Shown piece by piece: positions 15,863 to 21,434 of a DNA stretch of 21,434 nt; the first letter of the stretch is position 1, and each line of letters opens with the position of its first letter. The notes beneath the pieces are model-generated. The model had not been told where the DNA came from, searched no databases, and worked only from the letters and a program-made list of their open reading frames with translations. Origin of the DNA: a virus; IMG/VR virus record IMGVR_UViG_3300042556_002638, positions 1 to 21,434 of that record; one strand, written 5' to 3'. The position numbers were made by a program, and so were the translations under genes.

Positions 15863-16780
15863 TTATTTCAGAAGGTCTGTGACGAGGGCGGCGATCTCCT
15901 TGTCACCCGAGGTGTACCTTTTGTGGAGAGGGTTGTCGGGGTTTTTCATAATGTCAAACGCCCTGGTCTTGCCCACCATCATAGTGGCGGCGGAATCGGC
16001 GGAAACCAGTTTGTCATCGCTCAAAGTATCGGCGATTCTTGCCAGCACCTTGACCATACCGGCGGATCGCAATGCAGGGTCGTTGAGGTCGCCTCCACCC
16101 AATTGAACGAGGCGAGTTGCCTTGCTCATGTTGATGTCGAATTTTTCGCCCCATTCCTCGGCGAGGCTTTTGCGAGCAGTCTCCAGTTCCTGCTGTTCCC
16201 GTTGAGCGGATGTTTCTCCCCTCTGCATTTCCCACTTGGCGTATTCGCCAACGAGTGCCTCCATCTGCTTGGGCGTGACTCCGAGTTTGTGTGCAGTCGC
16301 ATTGATCTGCTTTGCCGCGCCTTCATCCCATTCCATGTCTTTTGGGATGCTTGCCGGTCTGGCGGCATACTTGTCTGGCGAGTCTGGAACCCCCATGCGT
16401 TTGTTGAATTCCGCGACCTCCTCGGGAGTGGATTTCTCGTTGGGTATGATGACCGCATCGGCTTTTTTGCCGAGGAGTCGTTGCTGACTTGTTAGAGTCT
16501 TGAAGACCCCGTTGAGGTCTTTGAATTGCCCGAGGATTTGCTTGGAGTCATCGAACCCCTGTAGGCGGTCGAGCCACCCCTCGGTGAACGCGCCGGTCTC
16601 GTCAACGAACGATTTTGTCGTGCTGGTCTGTGCGTTCGGGGTATTTGTCCCGTCGAGGAGACCACTCGTCCCATTGCTGGTCGGCGTTGTGATCCCGCTC
16701 GATGCGGATGTGTTGTTTTCCTGTGCCGCCAAGGCGGCGTTTCCGTCTGTGACGGCATTTGTCGGTTCGCTTGTGAACAT
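15863..16780 (-). CDS. Head scaffolding protein
   Basis: 305 aa. The Ser/Thr/Asn-rich, poorly structured N-terminus (1-55) is followed by TEGWLDRLQGFDDSKQILGQFKDLNGVFKTL, IPNEKSTPEEVAEFNKRMGVPDSPDKY (about 113-140) and a long charged helix (about 165-215). This order (GW-type start, scaffold signature with PDSPDKY, coiled coil) is what I know from podoviral scaffold proteins encoded directly before the capsid gene. The product would guide procapsid assembly and leave before or during packaging. It starts 15 nt after the preceding small gene without an obvious Shine-Dalgarno. A strong terminator follows. Confidence 0.88.
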   Translation of the reverse strand: MFTSEPTNAVTDGNAALAAQENNTSASSGITTPTSNGTSGLLDGTNTPNAQTSTTKSFVDETGAFTEGWLDRLQGFDDSKQILGQFKDLNGVFKTLTSQQRLLGKKADAVIIPNEKSTPEEVAEFNKRMGVPDSPDKYAARPASIPKDMEWDEGAAKQINATAHKLGVTPKQMEALVGEYAKWEMQRGETSAQREQQELETARKSLAEEWGEKFDINMSKATRLVQLGGGDLNDPALRSAGMVKVLARIADTLSDDKLVSADSAATMMVGKTRAFDIMKNPDNPLHKRYTSGDKEIAALVTDLLK

Positions 16781-16795
16781 AAGTTTTGCCCATCG

Positions 16796-16999
16796 TCACA
16801 CGATGCGAATGCCGAATCGGTCGGCATAGTCACTCGGTATGCGGTTGTGGTAGCGCATGGCATGAACTTCCTCGGCGTGGTATTCCTCATGCCACATGAT
16901 GTACTCGGGCGTGAGGTCGCCGAGGTGGATGTCCTGCTCGGGGGCCGGTGGAGTTTCAGTCTTTGCGGGAATTGGTTTTTGTCGTGGTGCTTTGCTCAT
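16796..16999 (-). CDS. Small hypothetical protein between the Bbp19-like gene and scaffold
   Basis: 67 aa. The basic/Pro-rich N-terminus (MSKAPRQKPIPAKTETPPAPEQ) leads into an acidic, His-rich helix (EYIMWHEEYHAEEVHAMRYH) and a basic end. The ATG overlaps the preceding gene by 44 nt in another frame and has no Shine-Dalgarno. The reading frame fills the gap to scaffold almost exactly, which supports it being real. No family recognised; function unknown. Confidence 0.6.
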   Translation of the reverse strand: MSKAPRQKPIPAKTETPPAPEQDIHLGDLTPEYIMWHEEYHAEEVHAMRYHNRIPSDYADRFGIRIV

Positions 17000-17228
17000 G
17001 GGATTTGGATGCCATTGCGCGGATGTGCAGGATCACTTGCCGTTGCCCGTCTCGGACTGCGGCTCGGATCGGATCGAATGATCCATCGGCGTTGGGCGTG
17101 AAGGCGGGGAGGTTGATGCCAAAAGCCTTTTCGAGATCGGCAATCACCAGTTGTCCGTCGGGGATGTCGAACCACCCGTAAGCATGGGCGGTCTTTGCGG
17201 TGCGTACTTTTTTGGCGAGGTCGTTCAT
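16956..17228 (-). CDS. Bbp19-like small head protein
   Basis: 90 aa, with an ATGA overlap with the portal stop and AGGAGG 13 nt upstream of the ATG. The stretch FDPIRAAVRDGQRQVILHI (about 51-69) resembles the conserved core I recall from the Bbp19 family of Bordetella phage BPP-1, found between portal and capsid genes. The C-terminus is short, Thr/Lys-rich and probably disordered. The role is not established; position suggests head assembly or packaging. Confidence 0.68.
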   Translation of the reverse strand: MNDLAKKVRTAKTAHAYGWFDIPDGQLVIADLEKAFGINLPAFTPNADGSFDPIRAAVRDGQRQVILHIRAMASKSHEQSTTTKTNSRKD

Positions 17229-18949
17229 CCGAGTGGCATATCCTCCTGCATCATCTTTTGACCGAGCAGGGAGTCGGATTTTAGACCACCGGCCTTTTGA
17301 GCGAACTCCCCTGCCATCATCATCTGTTGTTGCTCCATTGCCGCTTGCTGTGCTTGGGCGCGACCTTGGCGGATTTGCTGTATCTCGCCCTGGTCGCGGA
17401 GATGGTCGGCGTCCATTCCCTCGGATAGCGCACCTTCCCGCACGATTGCGTCGATGTTGAAATTGTCCATGACCGAGGGATCGCCGGTTGCTTGCTGAAG
17501 CATTGCCGCTCGGGAAATAGACCTCTCCGAGGCGGCAAGTTCGATGGCGCGAACAGCAAGGGCGATGCGGCTATTGAAGACCACCTTGGGATCGGGAACA
17601 AAAAGTTGACCCTTGGCGTCCTGCTGAATGAGTGCCTCGGGAGGCGGCGGGAGTTCCCCGCGCCGTGCGAGGATTCCATAGACCCGTTGAAGAAGCGGGA
17701 TGAGAAGTTCGGTGGTGAGTCGCGCAAAGGTTGGCGAGAAATTCGCCAGACGCTCGGCGTTGCGAGCATTGACCTCGGTTGCCGTCATCCTGTTCGGGGT
17801 GTTCGACTCGGAGGCGGTGAACATCTGGAAGAGTGGAACCGAGAATGCCTCATTGATGTGCTGTTGCTTTTCCTTCACCCGTTCCAGACCGACATCGTAC
17901 CGGCCTTGAGTTGCCCACTCCTGTGGTTTGGCAGACGGGTCGGATGCGTTGAAATAAGTGATGCCACCGGCGCGAAGATCAACCACTCCTTCCATGCCAT
18001 CGGGAACAAGGATGCGCGGGAATGCCGCGAGTTCGGACAGGGCGTCCATCTGCTTCTGAAGGAAATTAAGTTGGCGGATGTCGGGAAGGGCGACCCATGA
18101 AGGAGACCATCCGTAGACCCCCTGTTGCCACTTGAGGTAGCGAGTCGCCATGAAAGGTTTCTCGTCATACCCGCCTTCGCGGAGGATGTGCTTCGACCGG
18201 CATTCAAGGTAGCAGGATGCGAAGGGTTTGTTTTGCCCGTCGAGTTTCTTGGGGTTCCTCTCCTTCTCCGAGCGGGGGTAAACCCCGTGGATCACCTCAA
18301 ACTTCTGGTCGAGGTTCTTCTGGTCTTCGTATGCCTTGCGAATGGTGTCGGAGACATTCTCGATTCCAAATTCCTCGACCACCTGTCTGGCGGTCATTTC
18401 AAATTTGCGGAAGCAGGTATCGACTACCCCTTCATGGTTCTCCGAGAGAACAAAAGACCCCACATCGATGTTGCGGAAAATAAGAGGTGTTGTTTCACCC
18501 GCCTCAACAAACAGCACCGCCGTGCCAAAGCATCCGCGATCCAAATAAAGTTCATGGATGGCGGTGTGAAAGTTGGATCGCGCCAGAGTTTCCAGCACCA
18601 CCTCGGTGACCTCGGCAAAGTATTCCTGCACACCATCGCCATCCTCGATCCCTTCGGGTGCTTCAAAACTGCACCAACGCGAGTCCGCCGGTGTGATATA
18701 CGACATACAACCCGCCGCCAGAACCATGTTGGCTCGGACGGCGGTGGAGTCGAACAGGCGCGTCTCCTTGTCGGTGGTCGGCGTGATCGTTTGGGTGAGG
18801 ATGTAACTCTTGCGAGGCATCACCAGATCGGCGATGGACTGCCACATCGACATCCAGTAATTGCGATCCGCCTCCAGACGCGAGTAGCGGGACATGATCG
18901 CTTTCGCGAGTTCCTGCTTGTTCCCACTCTTGTCGTACTTTTCGTTCAT
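17225..18949 (-). CDS. Portal protein (head-tail connector)
   Basis: 574 aa, in the expected 520-750 range of T7 gp8-type connectors. Signatures: YSRLEADRNYWMSMWQSIADLVMPR near the N-terminus; TRLFDSTAVRANMVLAAGCMSYITPADSRWCSF (about 63-95); FGTAVLFVEAG; and the C-terminal helix NRMTATEVNARNAERLANFSPTFARL before LLIPLLQRVYGIL. The C-terminal 60 residues are Gln/Met-rich, as usual for the barrel end. The product is the dodecameric DNA gate at the capsid vertex. The ATG follows the 17-bp repeat by 3 nt and has no Shine-Dalgarno. The stop overlaps the next start. Confidence 0.96.
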   Translation of the reverse strand: MNEKYDKSGNKQELAKAIMSRYSRLEADRNYWMSMWQSIADLVMPRKSYILTQTITPTTDKETRLFDSTAVRANMVLAAGCMSYITPADSRWCSFEAPEGIEDGDGVQEYFAEVTEVVLETLARSNFHTAIHELYLDRGCFGTAVLFVEAGETTPLIFRNIDVGSFVLSENHEGVVDTCFRKFEMTARQVVEEFGIENVSDTIRKAYEDQKNLDQKFEVIHGVYPRSEKERNPKKLDGQNKPFASCYLECRSKHILREGGYDEKPFMATRYLKWQQGVYGWSPSWVALPDIRQLNFLQKQMDALSELAAFPRILVPDGMEGVVDLRAGGITYFNASDPSAKPQEWATQGRYDVGLERVKEKQQHINEAFSVPLFQMFTASESNTPNRMTATEVNARNAERLANFSPTFARLTTELLIPLLQRVYGILARRGELPPPPEALIQQDAKGQLFVPDPKVVFNSRIALAVRAIELAASERSISRAAMLQQATGDPSVMDNFNIDAIVREGALSEGMDADHLRDQGEIQQIRQGRAQAQQAAMEQQQMMMAGEFAQKAGGLKSDSLLGQKMMQEDMPLG

Positions 18950-18952
18950 GCG

Positions 18953-18969
18953 AGGTGTGCGTACACCCG
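18953..18969 (-). promoter_or_regulatory. 17-bp repeat copy 2, directly before the portal start
   Basis: Exact copy of CGGGTGTACGCACACCT. The preceding TGA is the stop codon of the proline-rich gene, and only CGC separates the repeat from the portal ATG. In RNA it could form a GGTGT/ACACC hairpin with an ACGC loop. If it is a promoter, the portal message would be nearly leaderless; if it is an RNA element, it would replace a normal ribosome-binding site. Confidence 0.6.
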
Positions 18970-18971
18970 AA

Positions 18972-19274
18972 TCACGAACCGAGAAGTGATCCCGATCCGG
19001 TCGCCGTGTTTTGCGCGGCGTTGTTGTTCAGCAGAGTCGCCTTGTACCCGAATCCTTTTGACTTATTTTTAAGTGCTTCCTGCGATTCGGCGGTTACATC
19101 GGCGGATGTCGCCGATGGTGGTGGCGGTGGTGGTGGCGGTGGTGGCGGGGGAGCAGGTATATTGATGACGGGAGGAGCAGGAGGAGGAGGAGTCGGTTTA
19201 GGTTTGCTTCCACCTCCACCCTTGAACAATTCCAGCAGAGGCTTTTCGTTAGCCGGTTCAGATGGGATGTGCAT
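18972..19274 (-). CDS. Proline-rich small head-associated protein
   Basis: 100 aa from the ATG at 19274. The frame is open to an ATG at 19364, but that start overlaps the previous gene and runs through repeat copy 1, so I prefer the inner start (a TTG at 19304 is also possible). The protein has LLELFKGGGGSKPKPT, a Pro-rich stretch with 12 consecutive Pro, then a tail SKGFGYKATLLNNNAAQNT ending GSLLGS. Small proteins with a G-rich start, poly-Pro and a C-terminal xLLG tail next to the portal gene are familiar from podoviruses; their function is unknown. The poly-Pro run should require EF-P for translation. Confidence 0.72.
   Translation of the reverse strand: MHIPSEPANEKPLLELFKGGGGSKPKPTPPPPAPPVINIPAPPPPPPPPPPPPSATSADVTAESQEALKNKSKGFGYKATLLNNNAAQNTATGSGSLLGS
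19116..19151 (-). repeat. Poly-proline tract (12 consecutive CCN codons)
   Basis: Twelve Pro codons in a row using a mixture of CCA, CCG and CCC, so the tract is not a single pure trinucleotide repeat. It is preceded by another Pro-rich segment. Mixed codons suggest the amino-acid run, rather than DNA slippage, is maintained. Confidence 0.9.
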
Positions 19275-19314
19275 CCCACCGGCGAGTGCGTATTCGGGAG
19301 TCAACCCGCGAAGG

Positions 19315-19331
19315 AGGTGTGCGTACACCCG
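19315..19331 (-). promoter_or_regulatory. 17-bp repeat copy 1, before the proline-rich gene
   Basis: Exact copy of CGGGTGTACGCACACCT. The TGA two bases upstream is the stop codon of the 119-aa gene, the same arrangement as copy 2. The core GTGTACGCACAC is 12 bp of strict purine-pyrimidine alternation. Confidence 0.6.
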
Positions 19332-19333
19332 TG

Positions 19334-19693
19334 TCACGATAGAGAGGAGTGAATTTGTCGGCATTTCTGCTCGATACTATCCCACGCGAAGAAACGCAAC
19401 TTATTTTTTCGTTCATACGAAACCCACGGGAGTTGAAATGGTGGCGCGGCAAAAGCGTGATGAAACGCACCGGCGAAGAGGTAGAGATGCCAGCAGTCTG
19501 GATCGGTGAAGTTAACCCATGGGTTAACTATGTCCTCGTAGGAGGCGTCCTTCCTCACAGGTCTCCCCATGACAAAAGCCTCGGGGTGCGAGTAAACATA
19601 CCCGTGGAGGAGGTGTGCCTCCAAATCCTCTTGGAATGATCTGGCGCAATCTTCTTGCTGGTAAACGGCGGCGGCGAGTTCGACGGGTTTCAT
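19334..19693 (-). CDS. Conserved small phage protein downstream of terminase
   Basis: 119 aa, started by the ATG of an ATGA overlap with the terminase stop; no Shine-Dalgarno, so it is probably translationally coupled. Sequence features: FQEDLEAHLLHGYVYSHPEAFVMGRPV (about 20-46), a WHLYLFAGAFHHAF segment (about 68-81), and LPWVSYERKNKLRFF near the end. I recall a conserved, uncharacterised phage family with this pattern (helix with LEAHLxHGYV, then FVMGRPV, then PWVSxER), usually encoded between terminase and portal. Function is unknown; position suggests packaging or head assembly. Confidence 0.82.
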   Translation of the reverse strand: MKPVELAAAVYQQEDCARSFQEDLEAHLLHGYVYSHPEAFVMGRPVRKDASYEDIVNPWVNFTDPDCWHLYLFAGAFHHAFAAPPFQLPWVSYERKNKLRFFAWDSIEQKCRQIHSSLS

Positions 19694-21246
19694 GTTTGGA
19701 TCACAACTGACCGGCGTTGCGTTGGAGGTTCATCTCCTCGGAATCCCATCAGCACTTGCTGACCGGCATGGCGCATGGATCGCCGAGCCAACACGGCATC
19801 ACGATTCCCACCTTCAACGAGACCATGCATGACCGCCTCGGCGACCATGCGGAGTGCGTCCGATGCGTGACTCGCCCAATCGTGGACAGGTTCATCCATG
19901 CTGACCGCCCCTTGCGTAGCCGGTCTGGTGCGGTAGTTCTCCAATGCCTCCACACCCTGCTCGGTTGCCGGTGTGCGGAACGCGAGGCGAGGAAACATCT
20001 GCAAGAGTCGGTTGATGCCGATCCAGATGTTTTGCGTCCTCGGAATGATGCGGGTGTTGGGGAGACCGGCATCGCGCAACTCTGCTTGGAATGACCGGCC
20101 CGAGGTCTTTGTTGCGGCGGCATCATGCGGGAGGTAATGCGTCCCGAGCGGGTAGCCTTTGCTGACCATGTGGGAGATGCGTTGCACCAGATCACCATCG
20201 AACCCGTAGTCCAGGTCGATGAGTCGAATCTCGTCGGAAACGAACTGCACATACCAAACGATGGTATTCTCGGGAGACCCCAAATCCCAAAAGGTGTGGA
20301 CGAGTGCGGAGTGATCCACCTCGCTCGGCCCGATGCGTCCTCGGTCTCGGAGGGCGGTGATCGCATCCCCGTAGATTGCTCCTTCCACCGGCGCGGACAT
20401 TGCCTCCTCCAGAGTGGATGGGTATTCGCGTTTGACAAAGATTCCCTGCTCCAGTTTCCGCGCCACATACCACTTCTTCTGCTCGGGTGAGAATGACCGC
20501 CCGAGTCGGTCGCCGAGGTCGCGGAAATAGGATTCTGCTTCAAGGGTGACCTCACCGGCAAACCGCACACAAGCAGGGTCGCCGTGCCACGGGAAGAACA
20601 GCACCCGTCCCTCGGCGTTGGGATCACGCTCAAGGATGGGCTTGATAAGTTCCCACAGGTCGCCGCCCTTGCCACCATACCAAGTGGTCTCCACAATCCT
20701 TCGCCCTTGCCGCGCCGATGGCAATGCGCCGGTGCGGATTTCCCGCGACCTTGCAAAGTCGGTTGCGGCTATTGGCCCCCACTCCGAGACCCACAACATC
20801 GATGCGGTTCCGCCTCGGGCATTCATACCGGCATACAATGTCGAGATGCTGGTCTCGGGTTGCCCCGTGGTGAGGATCGTCATCTCCCCGTCATTGCGTT
20901 TGGGGAATTCCAAATTTGCTTTGATCGAGTCGGGAAGAGACATGATCCCAAACCGCATGATGTCCGCCATCTTCCTGTGGGCATCGGCTTGCGTCTGGTC
21001 GATGAGAGACCCCTTGAACCCCGAGTTGAAGGCGGCGGCATCCGCCATGAAAAGCCCGATGGTTGTGGACATCCCCAACCGGCGACTCTTGACGATGTAG
21101 AGTGGCTCGGTCGGGCGGTCGAGAAGGTGGTTGATGACCTCGGTCTGTTCGGCCCGAGGTTCAAAAACGATGCGCTTGCCGGTGTCCTCACTCTTGATGG
21201 CATAGAGGTTGGACAACCGCCACCGAGGATCGCACATCTCCTTCAA
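19690..21246 (-). CDS. terL: Terminase large subunit
   Basis: 518 aa from the TTG at 21246, which overlaps the upstream stop as TTGA and has GGAGG 10 nt before it. The frame also allows TTG at 21273 or ATG at 21237. ATPase domain: Walker A-like SRRLGMST (about 54-61) and Walker B-like MLWVSEWG with the catalytic Glu (about 150-157). Nuclease domain: TFWDLGSPENT (Asp about 321), RLIDLDYGFDG (about 341-351), YLPHDAAAT (about 371-379) and HDWASHASDALRM (about 455-467), giving the acidic residues of the RNase H-like site. It is the motor that cuts and pumps DNA into procapsids. No small terminase gene is in the window. Confidence 0.96.
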   Translation of the reverse strand: MKEMCDPRWRLSNLYAIKSEDTGKRIVFEPRAEQTEVINHLLDRPTEPLYIVKSRRLGMSTTIGLFMADAAAFNSGFKGSLIDQTQADAHRKMADIMRFGIMSLPDSIKANLEFPKRNDGEMTILTTGQPETSISTLYAGMNARGGTASMLWVSEWGPIAATDFARSREIRTGALPSARQGRRIVETTWYGGKGGDLWELIKPILERDPNAEGRVLFFPWHGDPACVRFAGEVTLEAESYFRDLGDRLGRSFSPEQKKWYVARKLEQGIFVKREYPSTLEEAMSAPVEGAIYGDAITALRDRGRIGPSEVDHSALVHTFWDLGSPENTIVWYVQFVSDEIRLIDLDYGFDGDLVQRISHMVSKGYPLGTHYLPHDAAATKTSGRSFQAELRDAGLPNTRIIPRTQNIWIGINRLLQMFPRLAFRTPATEQGVEALENYRTRPATQGAVSMDEPVHDWASHASDALRMVAEAVMHGLVEGGNRDAVLARRSMRHAGQQVLMGFRGDEPPTQRRSVVIQT

Positions 21247-21434
21247 AACGGGATGTCCTCCGATTCCTGCCAATCTTGGGCGAGTTCTGCTGGCGCGGGT
21301 TTGTTGACCGCCTTGCGAACCTGTTCGACGGCGCGTTTGACCGGCACAACATCTCGCCCATTGCCCAGGATCGGGAGTTGCACCCCGTCTTCGCGTTCCT
21401 GCTTGGTGACGCTTTGCTTGACCATGTAGTCGCC
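21243..21434 (-). CDS. Partial gene ending in an SSB-like acidic DIPF tip
   Basis: The frame is open to the right edge of the window; an internal ATG lies at 21425, so the start may be there (60 aa) or outside. The visible part is charged and probably unstructured, with a Lys/Arg-rich middle (VPVKRAVEQVRKAVNKPAPAE) and the end WQESEDIPF. An acidic stretch followed by DIPF is the classic C-terminal tip of single-stranded DNA-binding proteins, which recruits partner proteins. This may be the C-terminus of an SSB or a small SSB-tip mimic. It overlaps the terminase start by 4 nt. Confidence 0.55.
   Translation of the reverse strand, partial: GDYMVKQSVTKQEREDGVQLPILGNGRDVVPVKRAVEQVRKAVNKPAPAELAQDWQESEDIPF

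Noticed and set aside
18125-19072. Plus-strand open frame (315 aa) opposite the portal
   Set aside because: Antisense to a confident portal gene; low-complexity translation and no plausible domain.
19610-19623. Partial match (GGAGGTGTGCCTCC) inside the 119-aa gene
   Set aside because: Only the left half matches the repeat; it is within coding sequence.
19749-20756. Second minus-strand frame of 335 aa inside the terminase gene
   Set aside because: Off-frame shadow of terminase, rich in Ser/Arg/Trp/Pro with no motif.
1-21434. CRISPR array, tRNA, insertion sequence or integrase
   Set aside because: No regularly spaced repeats, no cloverleaf with conserved arms, no transposase or recombinase motifs seen on either strand.

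Overview
The window is a contiguous stretch of the structural (virion) module of a tailed bacteriophage with short-tailed, podovirus-like architecture. Every gene I can support is on the minus strand, so the module reads right to left. GC content is moderately high (mostly 55-65% in hand-counted lines) with local low-GC islands. The order is: large terminase, two small proteins, portal, two small proteins, scaffold, major capsid, tail tube A-like (T7 gp11-like), tail tube B/nozzle-like (T7 gp12-like), cupin-like protein, internal virion protein, internal core protein ending in a peptidoglycan-hydrolase-like domain, and a giant polyvalent protein. This matches BPP-1-like podoviruses, where terminase precedes portal. 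I see no integrase, lysis, replication, tRNA or CRISPR genes. The host cannot be fixed from this DNA; the protein families are typical of phages of Gram-negative bacteria.

Right third (21434-14700, head module). A partial gene ending in an SSB-like DIPF tip runs into the terminase through a TTGA overlap. Terminase runs into a 119-aa conserved small protein through an ATGA overlap. A short proline-rich protein and the portal follow. A 17-bp alternating purine-pyrimidine near-palindrome occurs exactly three times, each time between genes: before the proline-rich gene, before the portal and before the capsid. The third copy lies just downstream of a strong terminator, which makes it a good candidate for a phage-specific promoter or operator. 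The capsid gene has a structured leader of about 170 nt and terminators on both sides, the only two strong ones seen.

Middle (14651-8013, tail and ejection module). Tail tube A, nozzle, a cupin-like protein, an Ala/Gln-rich internal virion protein and a 703-aa core protein are almost gapless and often overlap by 1-13 nt. The nozzle gene carries a segment of about 30-35% GC that looks like an acquired beta-rich insertion.

Left third (8009-1). One uninterrupted reading frame of at least 2669 codons runs off the left edge. It occupies the place of the T7 gp16-type ejection protein and has the hallmarks of large polyvalent proteins (LPPs): many unrelated domains, several recalled LPP-type blocks, a degenerate metallopeptidase-like site, a coiled coil, and a short YS[IV]R[ED]-type motif repeated between domains. 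This is the most interesting object in the window. It may be co-injected with the DNA and act as a multi-effector early in infection.
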